A stretch of DNA of 64,000 bases, from positions 1-64,000 of the forward strand of contig JAEPMR010000010.1 of the NCBI GenBank assembly GCA_017643845.1. Direction: 5' to 3'. This DNA comes from Marivivens sp. GTDB taxonomy: Bacteria > Pseudomonadota > Alphaproteobacteria > Rhodobacterales > Rhodobacteraceae. Each line of letters starts with the position of its first letter. Within the stretch, counting starts at the first letter, position 1. Both the position numbers and the translations under genes were made by a program. The notes beneath the pieces were generated by a model. It ran no database searches, was not told the origin of the DNA, and saw nothing but the letters and a program-made list of their open reading frames with translations. Shown here piece after piece: positions 8,081 through 19,430 of the stretch.

Positions 8081-9139
8081 ATGACCCTGTCCGCTACATA
8101 CGAGGCCGCCGTTTCATCCGGCAAAATCAAGCCTGATCCGGCTCAACAGGCGATGTTACCGCATTTGGACCGCATCGCCGAGGAATTGGCGAAACCGGTC
8201 AAAAAGGGGCTATTTCGCAAGAAATCGCCTGACCCTGTACGCGGTCTCTATATCTGGGGAGGCGTCGGACGCGGCAAGTCGATGCTAATGGACATGCTCT
8301 ATGAAGCCGTGGACGCCCCCAAAAGACGGGTGCATTTCCACGTCTTCATGCAATGGGTTCACACCGAAATGACAACCGCACGAAAATCGGGTGTGGAGGA
8401 TGCTCTCGCCCCGGTCGCCGCGCACCTGACCGACAATCTCCGTTTTCTTGCATTTGACGAAATGCAGATCACGGACATCACCGATGCGATGATCGTCGGA
8501 CGCCTGTTCCAATCTCTTTTCGATGGCGGCGTTACCGTTGTCACGACCTCAAATCGGCACCCTGACGACCTCTATAAAAATGGCTTGAACCGCCAGCTGT
8601 TCCTGCCCTTCATCGACCTGATCAAATCCCATCTGGATGTTGTCGAACTTGTCAGCCCAACGGATCACCGACAGGGGCGACTGGCTGGCGCACAGAGCTA
8701 TTTCACCCCGATCGGCGCGGAGGCCCGCGCAGCCATCACCGCCGTCTGGGACGACCTGACAGGCGGCGCAACAGACCCGCTCGTTCTTCATGTCAAAGGC
8801 CGGAAGGTCGAAATCCCCGCCTATCATAATGGGGTAGCGCGCGCGCGTTTTTACGATCTGTGCGGTCAACCACTAGGAGCGGCAGATTATATTGCTCTCG
8901 CCGAGGCAGCGCGGGTAGTGGTGCTCGAAGACATCCCCCGACTATCCCGTTCAAACTACAACGAAGCAAAACGCTTCGTCACGCTTATCGATGCACTCTA
9001 CGAAGCCAAAGTGCGCCTGATCTGCTCTGCCGCGGCAGAGCCGGAAATGCTCTACATCGAGGGCGAAGGCACATTTGAATTCGAACGAACCGCCAGTCGG
9101 CTCCGCGAAATGCAGGCCGGGGATTGGGGGCGCTCCTAA
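8081..9139 (+). CDS. zapE: Cell-division/AFG1-family ATPase ZapE
   Basis: ZapE is an AAA-like ATPase linked in Escherichia coli to Z-ring constriction; eukaryotic AFG1 homologues act in mitochondrial protein quality control. The 352-residue product has Walker A GGVGRGKS at residues 60-67, Walker B FLAFDEMQITD near 125, and an arginine-finger region TTSNRHPDDLYKNGLNR. The C-terminal RLSRSNYNEAKRFVTLIDALYE block is also family-typical. It follows rsmD closely. The 156 bp beyond it to folC show no gene or convincing terminator. Confidence 0.92.
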   Translation: MTLSATYEAAVSSGKIKPDPAQQAMLPHLDRIAEELAKPVKKGLFRKKSPDPVRGLYIWGGVGRGKSMLMDMLYEAVDAPKRRVHFHVFMQWVHTEMTTARKSGVEDALAPVAAHLTDNLRFLAFDEMQITDITDAMIVGRLFQSLFDGGVTVVTTSNRHPDDLYKNGLNRQLFLPFIDLIKSHLDVVELVSPTDHRQGRLAGAQSYFTPIGAEARAAITAVWDDLTGGATDPLVLHVKGRKVEIPAYHNGVARARFYDLCGQPLGAADYIALAEAARVVVLEDIPRLSRSNYNEAKRFVTLIDALYEAKVRLICSAAAEPEMLYIEGEGTFEFERTASRLREMQAGDWGRS

Positions 9140-9295
9140 TCCGAATAACCGAAAAAACAGAAGGACGGATCTTATGTCCGCCCCCCCGCCCTGCCAATCC
9201 CTTGTTCACGTCAGAGGCAGGTCTCTTTCACCACGCGAACACTGTTGCACCTATCTAGCGGCGAAAGCGAATCACCGTCAACAGTCTTGAGCAGC

Positions 9296-10570
9296 TTAGC
9301 CGTTTTCCCGCAGGACATGGCCCGCGAGATAAAGCGAACCGCAGATCAAAATACGTGCCGCAGGGTCGCGTGCGATTATTTCGGAAATCGCCTCCCGCAC
9401 GCCCTCGGAAATCGCCACCTCTGCAAATCCGGCCCGTCTTGCGGCGTCGGCAGTGGTTTCTGCTGGCAACGTGTTCATCTCACCGGGAATGGAGACCGCT
9501 GTCAGGCTTTCGGCAACACCGGCGAGGGGCTTGAGGTAGCCGGTAATATCCTTGGTGTTCAGCATGCCGCAGATCAGGTGCGTCGGTCTTGGTGTCTGCT
9601 CTCTCAGCGTTTCCGCCAGAACCACGCCCGCCGCCGGATTATGACCTCCATCCAGCCACAGCTCCGCAGGTCGCGCCAGATCCACCAGCGCACCTTGTCT
9701 GAGGTGCTCCATTCGCGCCGGCCAATACGCGCGTGTCACCGCAGCTTCACAGGCAGCTTCATCCTTGCCCAGCGCCCGCAGCGCCGCAATCGCGGCACCA
9801 GCATTCATCACCTGATGCGGCCCGGGCAGGTTTGGCATCGGTAAATCGAGAAGACCCCGCTCATCCTGATAGATCAGCCGTCCCCTCTCAGATGTAACAT
9901 GCCAATGTTGGCCGTAGGCCACAAGCGGCGCACCAAGTCGCGCTGCCTGCCGCTCGATCACCTCCAGTGCCGCCTCATGCTGCGGGCCGACAACGCACGG
10001 CACGCCGCGCTTAATGATGCCCGCCTTTTCTCCGGCGATCTCGGGCAGCGTCTCACCCAGAAACTGCTGATGATCCAGATCGACCGGCGTAATGACAGTC
10101 AGTTCCGGTGCGCCGATCACATTCGTCGCATCGAGCCGTCCACCCAGCCCGACCTCCAGCAGCGTATAGTCCGCCTCGGTCTCGGCAAATGCCAGCAAAC
10201 CGGCGACAGTCGTGATCTCGAAATATGTGATGCTTTCACCGTTATTCGCCGCATAGCACCGGTCCAACACCTCAGTCAGCGCCGCCTCACTGATCAGCTC
10301 GCCCGCCAGTCGGATGCGCTCATGGAATCGCGCCAGATGTGGTGACGTGTAGGCATGTACCCGCGCGCCGCCAGCCTCCAGACCCGCCCGTATCATCGCC
10401 TGGGTTGATCCTTTGCCGTTTGTCCCTGCCAGATGAATGACAGGCGGCAACCGGTCCTGCGGATTGTCCAGCGCCTCCAGCAATCTCCAGACACGGTCGA
10501 GCGTGAGGTCAATCACCTTGGGGTGAAGGGCCATCATCCGCTCCAGGATGAGATCAGATTTTTGGGTCAC
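9296..10570 (-). CDS. folC: Bifunctional folylpolyglutamate/dihydrofolate synthase
   Basis: FolC joins glutamate to dihydropteroate and extends the gamma-glutamyl tail of folates, using ATP. The 424-residue product has the Mur-ligase-like P-loop GTNGKGS at 49-55, ITPVDLDHQQFLG with the metal-binding His, EKAGIIKRGVPCV, and the C-terminal LWLDGGHNPAAG. The start is a GTG (10568-10570), 11 bp after the accD stop, so accD-folC form one operon, an order seen in many alphaproteobacteria. Confidence 0.94.
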   Translation of the reverse strand: MTQKSDLILERMMALHPKVIDLTLDRVWRLLEALDNPQDRLPPVIHLAGTNGKGSTQAMIRAGLEAGGARVHAYTSPHLARFHERIRLAGELISEAALTEVLDRCYAANNGESITYFEITTVAGLLAFAETEADYTLLEVGLGGRLDATNVIGAPELTVITPVDLDHQQFLGETLPEIAGEKAGIIKRGVPCVVGPQHEAALEVIERQAARLGAPLVAYGQHWHVTSERGRLIYQDERGLLDLPMPNLPGPHQVMNAGAAIAALRALGKDEAACEAAVTRAYWPARMEHLRQGALVDLARPAELWLDGGHNPAAGVVLAETLREQTPRPTHLICGMLNTKDITGYLKPLAGVAESLTAVSIPGEMNTLPAETTADAARRAGFAEVAISEGVREAISEIIARDPAARILICGSLYLAGHVLRENG

Positions 10571-10581
10571 GGTCGTGCTTT

Positions 10582-11511
10582 CTATGCGCCGCTTGGGGCG
10601 GTTTCACCGTCTTTGGCGTTATCCGGGGTTCCCGGTGCGGGCAGATCCCCCTTCAGCGCCGGCTCCATACCCAAGAGCATCCGCAGAATCTGGATCAGTT
10701 CATCCCGCATCTCGGTGCGTGGCGTCACGCGGTCTAGCATTCCGTGATCGAGCAAATACTCCGCCCGCTGGAACCCTTCTGGAAGTTTCTCACGGATCGT
10801 CTGTTCGATGACGCGCGGCCCTGCAAAACAAATCAGCGCATTCGGCTCCGCAATTTGGATATCCCCGAGCATCGCATAGGATGCCGTTACCCCGCCGGTG
10901 GTCGGATGGGTCAGCACCACGATATATGGCAGCCCCGCTTCCTTGAGCATCTCGACAGCCACAGTCGTCCGCGGCATCTGCATAAGGCTCAAAATGCCTT
11001 CCTGCATGCGCGCGCCACCCGCTGCTGAAAACAGCACGAGGGGGCGCTTCAATTCGACAGCACGCTGGGCTGCGGCGATAATCGCATTGCCCACATACAT
11101 TCCCATCGAACCGCCCATAAAGGTGAAATCCTGCGCCGCGGCGACGATCGGTGTCTTCCCGATCTCACCTTCCGCGACCAGCATCGCCTCTTTTTCAGCC
11201 GTGGACCGCTGCGCCGCCTTTAGACGCTCGGTATATTTCTTCTGATCGCGAAAGTTCAGAGGATCCGCAATCGGCTCCGGCACCGCCACCTCTTTGAAAA
11301 CACCATTGTCAAACAGCGCCTGGAATCGTGCCCGTGGGGTGATCGCCATATGATGCCCGCAGCTTGTGCAAACATTCAGGTTCTCGGCCAGTTCCCTGTG
11401 GAACAGCATCGTCCCGCATTCGCTACACTTCTTCCAGAGGTTCTCGGGAACCTCACGCCGCGAAAACAACGAGTTGATCGTGGGACGGACGTAGTTGGTG
11501 ATCCAGTTCAT
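10582..11511 (-). CDS. accD: Acetyl-CoA carboxylase carboxyltransferase subunit beta
   Basis: AccD with AccA transfers the carboxyl group from carboxybiotin to acetyl-CoA, giving malonyl-CoA for fatty acid synthesis. The 309-residue product has the N-terminal four-Cys zinc ribbon (C29, C32, C48, C51) and the crotonase-fold carboxyltransferase core with GGARMQEG and [16 protein letters not shown]. The ATG at 11509-11511 is chosen because it starts the MNWI segment common in this family; an upstream extension in frame lacks conservation. It lies between a CPBP protease gene and folC on the same strand. Confidence 0.95.
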   Translation of the reverse strand: MNWITNYVRPTINSLFSRREVPENLWKKCSECGTMLFHRELAENLNVCTSCGHHMAITPRARFQALFDNGVFKEVAVPEPIADPLNFRDQKKYTERLKAAQRSTAEKEAMLVAEGEIGKTPIVAAAQDFTFMGGSMGMYVGNAIIAAAQRAVELKRPLVLFSAAGGARMQEGILSLMQMPRTTVAVEMLKEAGLPYIVVLTHPTTGGVTASYAMLGDIQIAEPNALICFAGPRVIEQTIREKLPEGFQRAEYLLDHGMLDRVTPRTEMRDELIQILRMLLGMEPALKGDLPAPGTPDNAKDGETAPSGA

Positions 11512-11566
11512 GCGCAGTCTCTTACCTTGGTTGATCCGAGATAATCCGCAGCGCAATGAAATGCAA

Positions 11567-12484
11567 TCAGAGCCTGATCGCAACCCGCGCCGCCAGCCAC
11601 ATCACCCCGACGATGAGCAGTATATAGAGAAACTCGAAAATCACCATGGGATCGGCAAGCGCCTCCAGCCCACGCATTCTCAATTCGGGATCCACTGGTG
11701 TCAGCAAGACCAGCGCCAGCCCCGAGGTCTCTCCGTCGTGGTATCCGTATAGCAAAAGCGCATGGGCATTGTTCGCCACATGCAGGCCCACAGCCGCTCC
11801 GATCGACCCGCTCCGCGCTGTCAGATCCGCAGCGGCAATGCCGATCATCGTGGCCCATAGCGCCCAGAGCACCCCCTCTGCCGGACCCATCGCATTGAAA
11901 TAGTGGCTTGCCCCGAAAATCGCGCTCGGGACCACCATCCAGATCAAAGGCGAGCGCCACCGCACCGCCAGCTGTTGCTGCAGATATCCACGAAAGAATA
12001 GCTCCTCAGCGCCCGCCTGCAGGACGATGAACGGCAACGCGAAGACCGCCATCATTAGCCACGGTGCAATCGGACGCACCTGCTCGATCCACTCCGCACC
12101 GAGCCACGGCGGCAGCACCTCCAGCGCCAGCGTGACCATAACGACGCCCAGAAAGGCGCGTTTGAGGTCTGCCAGAACGACCGGACTTCCCAACAGGCTG
12201 GTCACACGGCGCCCGTGCAGCCTGCGCGTCACGATCCCCAACGCAACCACCGGCACCCCGAACATCGCCAGTTGCAGGATCACCGCCCCCGGCGTATCGC
12301 CTTTGGCGAAATCTTCGATCTGCTCACGCTCCACCGGCAGAAATCCCGCCAACGCGGGCGCCAAGAGAAACGCGAAAACAACCAGCGCGACCCCTGCCAG
12401 CGTGCGTGGAAGTTCTGCCGCATCTCTCGCGACCGCCACAAAAGCGGCGTGTCGGGCATAAGGGTCATTCTGCGATATCTGCAT
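11567..12484 (-). CDS. CPBP-family intramembrane metalloprotease
   Basis: This is a 305-residue membrane protein with about seven to eight hydrophobic helices. It contains the CPBP (Abi, Rce1-like) motifs: EE at 160-161 with R165 in EELFFRG, and H194 in the following ASHYFNAM motif, which form the presumed zinc-free or metal glutamyl-protease site. Bacterial members have been linked to bacteriocin immunity or membrane-protein processing, but the substrate here is unknown. It begins at an ATG facing ilvD across a 113-bp gap and is followed 55 bp later by accD. Confidence 0.88.
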   Translation of the reverse strand: MQISQNDPYARHAAFVAVARDAAELPRTLAGVALVVFAFLLAPALAGFLPVEREQIEDFAKGDTPGAVILQLAMFGVPVVALGIVTRRLHGRRVTSLLGSPVVLADLKRAFLGVVMVTLALEVLPPWLGAEWIEQVRPIAPWLMMAVFALPFIVLQAGAEELFFRGYLQQQLAVRWRSPLIWMVVPSAIFGASHYFNAMGPAEGVLWALWATMIGIAAADLTARSGSIGAAVGLHVANNAHALLLYGYHDGETSGLALVLLTPVDPELRMRGLEALADPMVIFEFLYILLIVGVMWLAARVAIRL

Positions 12485-12549
12485 ACCTTCCTTTCCTATG
12501 CTCCCGCGTCACATCGTGCAATTGCTCCATATCGCACTTGTGAAGGTAA

Positions 12550-12571
12550 GGACGGTCTTTTAGACCTGTCC
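12550..12571 (+). promoter_or_regulatory. Hairpin in the ilvD leader
   Basis: GGAC-GGTCT, a three-base loop, AGACC, one bulged T and GTCC form a 9-bp stem about 30 bp before the ilvD start; TTTTT follows shortly before the GGAGG box. It could be an attenuator-like element for branched-chain amino-acid control, but no leader peptide with Ile/Val/Leu runs is visible. Confidence 0.35.
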
Positions 12572-12597
12572 GGACAGCATTTTTCGGAGGATCCAAG

Positions 12598-14328
12598 ATG
12601 GCTCGCCAGTTCGACAAATCCAAACTACCCAGCCGTCATGTTTCGGTCGGCCCAGCCCGCGCACCGCATCGTTCGTATTATTACGCGATGGGCATGGACG
12701 AAGACGACATCAAACAACCCTTCGTTGGCGTCGCGACGTGCTGGAACGAAGCCGCACCCTGTAACATCTCGCTGAACCGTCAGGCACAGTCCGTCAAACT
12801 CGGCGTCAAGGCTGGCGGCGGCACGCCCCGCGAGTTCACCACCATTACCGTCACCGACGGCATCGCCATGGGGCACGAAGGCATGCGTTCGTCGCTCGCC
12901 TCCCGCGAAGCCATCGCCGATACGGTTGAACTGACAATGCGCGGCCACTGCTACGACGCTATCGTCGGTCTTGCCGGATGTGACAAATCCCTGCCAGGTA
13001 TGATGATGGCAATGGTGCGCCTTAACGTGCCTTCCGTCTTCATCTACGGCGGCTCGATCCTTCCGGGCCGGTTGAACGGTCAGGATGTCACCGTTCAGGA
13101 CGTGTTCGAAGCGGTCGGCAAGCATCAGGCAGGCAATATGAGCGACGCCGAGCTGGAGATCATCGAACGCGTTGCATGCCCGTCCGCTGGTGCTTGCGGC
13201 GGCCAGTTCACCGCCAACACCATGGCCTGTGTGTCCGAGGCAATCGGCCTCGCGCTGATGAATTCGTCGGGCGCTCCGGCTCCCTATGAAAGCCGCGACC
13301 AATACGGCATCGCTTCTGGCGAAGCCGTGATGGATCTCATCGAGCGCAACATCCGCGCCCGTGATGTCGTAACCCGCAAGAGCCTCGAAAACGCTGCCCG
13401 CGTCGTGGCTTGCACCGGCGGCTCGACCAACGCAGGTCTGCACCTGCCCGCCATCGCGCATGAAGCCGGCATCGACTTCGATCTGGCTGATGTCTGCGAA
13501 ATCTTCCGCGACACGCCGTACTTCGTCGATCTCAAGCCCGGCGGTCAGTACGTTGCCAAAGACCTCTACGAGGCGGGCGGCGTCCCCGTGGTAATGAAGG
13601 AACTGCGCAAAGCAGGTCTGCTGCACGAGGATTGCATGACCGCATCAGGCCGCAGCATCGGCGAAGAACTGGACATGATCAAAGGCGAAGCCGACGGCCG
13701 CGTTATCTACCCGATCGAAACACCGATCACCAAAACCGGCGGTGTTGTCGGCCTGCAAGGCAACCTCGCGCCCGAAGGCGCGATCGTAAAAGTCGCCGGC
13801 ATGGAAAAAGAGCAGCAGGTCTTCACCGGCCCTGCCCGCGTTTTCGAATGCGAAGAAGACGCGTTCGAGGCCGTCAAGCAGCGCGCCTACGAAGAAGGCG
13901 AAGTCCTCGTCATCCGCAACGAAGGCCCCGCTGGCGGCCCTGGCATGCGCGAAATGCTCGCCACCACCGCCGCGCTCTCCGGTCAGGGCATGGGTAAGAA
14001 AGTCGCTCTGATCACCGATGGTCGCTTCTCCGGCGCGACCCGAGGCTTCTGTGTTGGTCACGTCGGCCCAGAGGCCGCGCACGGCGGACCGATTGCTCTG
14101 CTCAAAGACGGCGACATGATCACCATTGATGCGATCAAAGGCGAAATCAGCGTCGCTCTCTCGGACGAAGAGATGGCCGCCCGAAAAGACGCATGGTCTG
14201 GCCCTCGTGATACGATCTACGCCTCCGGTGCGCTCTGGAAATACGCCCAGCTCGTCGGCTCGACCCGGCTCGGCGCCGTCACCCACCCCGGGGCGAAGGG
14301 CGAAAAGCACATCTACGTCGATCTCTGA
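12598..14328 (+). CDS. ilvD: Dihydroxy-acid dehydratase
   Basis: IlvD makes 2-oxo acids from 2,3-dihydroxy acids in the isoleucine, valine and pantothenate pathways, using an iron-sulfur cluster. The product is 576 residues with cluster-ligand candidates C55 (EAAPCN), C128 (GLAGCDKS) and C200 (SAGACGGQF), plus the metal-binding [13 protein letters not shown] and the C-terminal [24 protein letters not shown] precedes the ATG. Codon bias is strong compared with neighbours, which fits high expression. A lipoprotein gene follows after 4 bp. The leucine branch (leuC, leuD, leuB) lies about 20 kb away in the same direction. Confidence 0.96.
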   Translation: MARQFDKSKLPSRHVSVGPARAPHRSYYYAMGMDEDDIKQPFVGVATCWNEAAPCNISLNRQAQSVKLGVKAGGGTPREFTTITVTDGIAMGHEGMRSSLASREAIADTVELTMRGHCYDAIVGLAGCDKSLPGMMMAMVRLNVPSVFIYGGSILPGRLNGQDVTVQDVFEAVGKHQAGNMSDAELEIIERVACPSAGACGGQFTANTMACVSEAIGLALMNSSGAPAPYESRDQYGIASGEAVMDLIERNIRARDVVTRKSLENAARVVACTGGSTNAGLHLPAIAHEAGIDFDLADVCEIFRDTPYFVDLKPGGQYVAKDLYEAGGVPVVMKELRKAGLLHEDCMTASGRSIGEELDMIKGEADGRVIYPIETPITKTGGVVGLQGNLAPEGAIVKVAGMEKEQQVFTGPARVFECEEDAFEAVKQRAYEEGEVLVIRNEGPAGGPGMREMLATTAALSGQGMGKKVALITDGRFSGATRGFCVGHVGPEAAHGGPIALLKDGDMITIDAIKGEISVALSDEEMAARKDAWSGPRDTIYASGALWKYAQLVGSTRLGAVTHPGAKGEKHIYVDL

Positions 14329-14332
14329 CACG

Positions 14333-15022
14333 ATGCGCGGAACCCGCCTTGCGCCACCCCTTTTGGGGCTCGGGCTAGCATTCACCCTGACCGCCTGCAC
14401 CGAGGGCGGTCTGCCGGGGCTGTTTGGCGGGACCACACAACTTGCCGTGCGCGATGGCGCTGTCATCGTGCGCGGCCCGCAGAATTTCTGCATTGATGAC
14501 ACAGCGAGCAATTCCGCAGGTGGTTTTGCCGTCCTGGCAGGCTGCAATGTCATCGCCTATAGGGGGCAGGCCCCCGCCCATCCCGCGCTGATCACCGTTC
14601 AGGTCGGCGAAGAGGGTAGCGCCACTGTCACAGGTGCCGAAGAGGTTATGGCAGAATTTCTCTCAAGTGATGACGGCGTGCTCTTGCTCAGCGTGGCTGG
14701 CGACGCCACCACAGTGGACATCGAGGAAGTTCAGCACTCTGACGGTCTCGTCGAAGTGCGCTTCTCCGACACGAGCGCACCTGTGCCGGACGGTCTTCAA
14801 ACGGGCGAATGGCGCGCATTTCTCGATGTGGCTGACCGGCTAGTAACAATCCGCATACGCAGCCTTGCCCACGCACCTTTGCTTCCGCAGGAAGGTGCCG
14901 TCCTGCTCCGCCAGACCGTCGCGCAAATTCAGGCTGCCAACCCAGTCGCGCGTCCGAGTGAAAACGAACCCGCCGCTCCCGAAGCTCCTGAACCGGCGAC
15001 CGCACGCGCCAGCGCAGGTTGA
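14333..15022 (+). CDS. Uncharacterised lipoprotein downstream of ilvD
   Basis: The 229-residue product has an N-terminal Arg, a hydrophobic core and a lipobox LTAC with Cys22, so it is a likely lipoprotein. The mature part includes FCIDDTASNS, repeated short beta-type segments and a C-terminal Pro/Glu/Ala-rich tail of low complexity. I recognise no catalytic motif; similar proteins next to ilvD are common in Rhodobacteraceae. The ATG lies 4 bp after the ilvD stop, and the ribosome site would be inside ilvD, so co-transcription is likely. Confidence 0.75.
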   Translation: MRGTRLAPPLLGLGLAFTLTACTEGGLPGLFGGTTQLAVRDGAVIVRGPQNFCIDDTASNSAGGFAVLAGCNVIAYRGQAPAHPALITVQVGEEGSATVTGAEEVMAEFLSSDDGVLLLSVAGDATTVDIEEVQHSDGLVEVRFSDTSAPVPDGLQTGEWRAFLDVADRLVTIRIRSLAHAPLLPQEGAVLLRQTVAQIQAANPVARPSENEPAAPEAPEPATARASAG

Positions 15023-15106
15023 GACGCGCATTTGTCAACCACCGCACCTGGTGTATTAACTTGAGACAGACCGCATGAGCGGCGCGGATTTGGCAGGCCC
15101 ACAGGA

Positions 15107-15880
15107 ATGATGCGCAGATACCTCACAACTCTGGACAAGCTGCTCCACCGCCGGCTCCTGCGTCGATGGTCCAACATCGCAAGCAATGCAGCCACAATGG
15201 ACATTGCGGAACTCAGACGCGCACGCAACGCCGCGCGTCAGCTGCGCGCCCGTATCGACGAGCTCGCGAACAAGGCCGACGGGCGCCTTGCGCTCCCGAT
15301 GGTCGGAAATGACATCGTTCAGGCTCCGCCCAACAGCGAGTGGTCTTGGCGCCCGCCTCTATTCCGCGGTCCGCTCGCGCGGCAAGGTTTGACCGCGGTC
15401 CCCACCAAAACAGCGATGGCCGACGGAATTACCCTCTTTCACGATTGCCGCGAGAGTGAGCTGACCCTCCGCCAACTGCGAAACATCAGGCCAGAGGACC
15501 TCGCCCCCTACGGACTACGCATGGATGTTTTCCGGTTCGACGGAACGTTCCTTTCCCTCGTGGTCGACATCCCGAAAGAAGGCGCACAAGGTCTGCTCAA
15601 ACGGCATCTCGTCCGCCTCTCCGCCATTATCGAGGTGGAAAAACCGCTCGAAATCTTTGCCCGCCTCAACGTCCGGCACGGTCCCAATACCGAACAGGTC
15701 GTGCGGGAACTGCCCCTCCACATGGATGAAATCGTCGTCGAGTTCGATCTCGCCTACACGAAATTGAATGAAAAAAGGATCGAAGGCATGTGGCTCGATC
15801 TGATTTTCGAGAGCCCCCAAATGAATCAGGTCACCATTCGCGACCTGACATTCAGCCGTTATCCCCGCGCAGATATCTGA
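15107..15880 (+). CDS. DUF6478-like protein of unknown function
   Basis: The product is about 257 residues, apparently soluble, with no signal peptide. It starts with a basic Leu/Arg-rich helix (HRRLLRRWSNIA) and an ADGRLALP segment; the middle part LFHDCRESELTLRQLRNI and LSLVVDIPKE, and the end MWLDLIFESPQMNQVTIRDL, match my memory of the DUF6478 family confined to Rhodobacterales. Function is not known. ATG ATG at 15107-15112 follows AGGA; either codon may be used. The next gene starts 8 bp after its stop, so the pair is probably one operon. Confidence 0.72.
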   Translation: MMRRYLTTLDKLLHRRLLRRWSNIASNAATMDIAELRRARNAARQLRARIDELANKADGRLALPMVGNDIVQAPPNSEWSWRPPLFRGPLARQGLTAVPTKTAMADGITLFHDCRESELTLRQLRNIRPEDLAPYGLRMDVFRFDGTFLSLVVDIPKEGAQGLLKRHLVRLSAIIEVEKPLEIFARLNVRHGPNTEQVVRELPLHMDEIVVEFDLAYTKLNEKRIEGMWLDLIFESPQMNQVTIRDLTFSRYPRADI

Positions 15881-15888
15881 GGTTCCAG

Positions 15889-16272
15889 ATGGCCGATATG
15901 ACACTCGAAAAAACCCGACTGACCGGCGGCGTATGGGAAGGCATCATCACCTTGCACCGCGACAACGGCCTGCCACCGATTCTCAGGATCACCCATTTCG
16001 ACACACCGCTCGAGGATTTCGAACTGAAAGCCGCAGAGACCACAGGCCAATGGCACCTCCGCATCCCGATCCCGCCGGAGTTAATCACCGAAGGCGTCCA
16101 GACCTTCGTCATTGCCGACCGCGACTCCGGCGAAGCACTCGGCAGCTTCGCGCTTCTCGCAGGTGATGCAATGGCAGAGGACATCCGCGCCGAAATGGAC
16201 ATGCTTCGCGCCGAACTTGACATGCTTAAACGGGCCTTCCGCCGTCACTGCAACGAGACCATGGGCAGCTAG
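15889..16272 (+). CDS. Conserved hypothetical protein, coupled to the DUF6478-like gene
   Basis: The product is about 127 residues, mostly predicted beta strands up to residue 90 (with WHLRIPIPPELITEG and TFVIADRDSGEALGSF), followed by an amphipathic C-terminal helix with repeated Met-Leu-Arg-Ala-Glu-type heptads that could form a coiled coil. No known motif is seen. It starts 8 bp after the preceding stop, and GAGG precedes the ATG. The tight pairing suggests the two proteins act together, but this is inference only. Confidence 0.68.
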   Translation: MADMTLEKTRLTGGVWEGIITLHRDNGLPPILRITHFDTPLEDFELKAAETTGQWHLRIPIPPELITEGVQTFVIADRDSGEALGSFALLAGDAMAEDIRAEMDMLRAELDMLKRAFRRHCNETMGS

Positions 16273-16292
16273 CCCGATTTCCCTCTCGGTGA

Positions 16293-18377
<2,085 letters not shown>

Positions 18378-18423
18378 CTGGCTGTTTCGATACGTTCATC
18401 AGTCCACGGTAAATTCCCGATAT

Positions 18424-18478
18424 TGTCAGGCGCTGGCCGCTTTCCTGCCCGAATTGGCGGCCAAAAATGCCTGAACAA
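18424..18478 (+). promoter_or_regulatory. Nested inverted repeat in the lysR leader
   Basis: TCAGGC (18426-18431) pairs with GCCTGA (18469-18474), and TGGCCGC (18434-18440) pairs with GCGGCCA (18457-18463), forming one interrupted stem some 25 bp before the LysR start codon. No T-run follows. It could be an operator for the LysR protein, an mRNA structure, or a weak terminator for the oxidoreductase gene. Confidence 0.45.
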
Positions 18479-18502
18479 GTTGTGGAATTGTAAGGACCGA
18501 GT

Positions 18503-19408
18503 ATGGATCGTCTCACCGAAATGGAAGCTTTCGCCACGGTCGTGGATCAAGGTGGCTTTACCGACGCCGCGAGGAAGATGGGAATCTCGAAATCGGCCGT
18601 GTCCAAACACGTCTCCGCACTCGAAGCCCGCCTCGGTGCCCGCCTGCTCAACCGCACCACCCGCCGCGTCAGCCCAACCGAAATCGGGCTCGCATACTAT
18701 GACCGTGCCCGTCGCGTTCTAAATGACGCAGGCGAAGCCGACGCCCTCGTCACATCCATGCAATCCGCACCGTCGGGCCTGCTACGCATATCAGTCGCCA
18801 CCGATTTCGGCGTGAACCACCTCAGCCCTGTCCTCGGCGAATTTCTCAAAGAATTCCCCGACATCACAGTCAACATGGTGCTCAATAACCGTTACGTGGA
18901 ATTGATATCCGAAGGCTTCGATATGGCCGTTCGCATCGGCGAATTGGAAGACAGCACCCTCCGCGCCCGCAAACTGACCGAAACCAGTCTGCGCATGATC
19001 GGTTCGCCCGCCTATTTCCAGCGCCACGGCCGTCCGATCAAGATCGACGATTTGAACGACCACAAGCTGCTGCATTATTCCAATCAGGCCAATGCCGCCG
19101 TCTGGAAATTGACCGCACCCTCTGGTGAAAAACGCCAGATCCGCACCTCCGGCTCGCTCACTGTCAATGACGGACAGTCCTTGCTCAATGCCTGCATTGG
19201 TGGCCTCGGCATCGCCTATCTTCCGTCATTCCTTTACGCTGACGCATTGGAAAAAGGCTTGGTAGAAGAAGCGATCCCTGACCTCCCCGAAGAACGCCAA
19301 GGTATCTACGCGGTCTACCCACCGGGCCGGTTCACCCAGCCAAAGGTGCGCGCATTCATCGACTTCCTCGCCCATTCCTTCGCGGACAAAGGCCCGGAAA
19401 CCTGGTGA
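18503..19408 (+). CDS. LysR-family transcriptional regulator
   Basis: The 301-residue regulator has an N-terminal winged helix-turn-helix (residues 1-60: MDRLTEMEAFATVVDQGGFT, SKSAVSKHVSALEARLG, LLNRTTRRVSPTE) and a C-terminal substrate-binding domain (about 90-295). This subgroup, similar to DsdC/YhjC-type CrgA-like proteins, often controls oxidoreductase genes. It is transcribed in the same direction as the FadH-like gene 125 bp upstream. AAGGA precedes the ATG. Ligand and targets cannot be told from sequence. Confidence 0.9.
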   Translation: MDRLTEMEAFATVVDQGGFTDAARKMGISKSAVSKHVSALEARLGARLLNRTTRRVSPTEIGLAYYDRARRVLNDAGEADALVTSMQSAPSGLLRISVATDFGVNHLSPVLGEFLKEFPDITVNMVLNNRYVELISEGFDMAVRIGELEDSTLRARKLTETSLRMIGSPAYFQRHGRPIKIDDLNDHKLLHYSNQANAAVWKLTAPSGEKRQIRTSGSLTVNDGQSLLNACIGGLGIAYLPSFLYADALEKGLVEEAIPDLPEERQGIYAVYPPGRFTQPKVRAFIDFLAHSFADKGPETW

Positions 19409-19430
19409 TCTCTAAGAGGCGGATCGTATC

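Noticed and set aside
9140-9295. Possible terminator or small gene between zapE and folC
   Set aside because: Only a weak four-base stem (CGGA/TCCG) is visible without a T-run, and short open frames lack ribosome sites.
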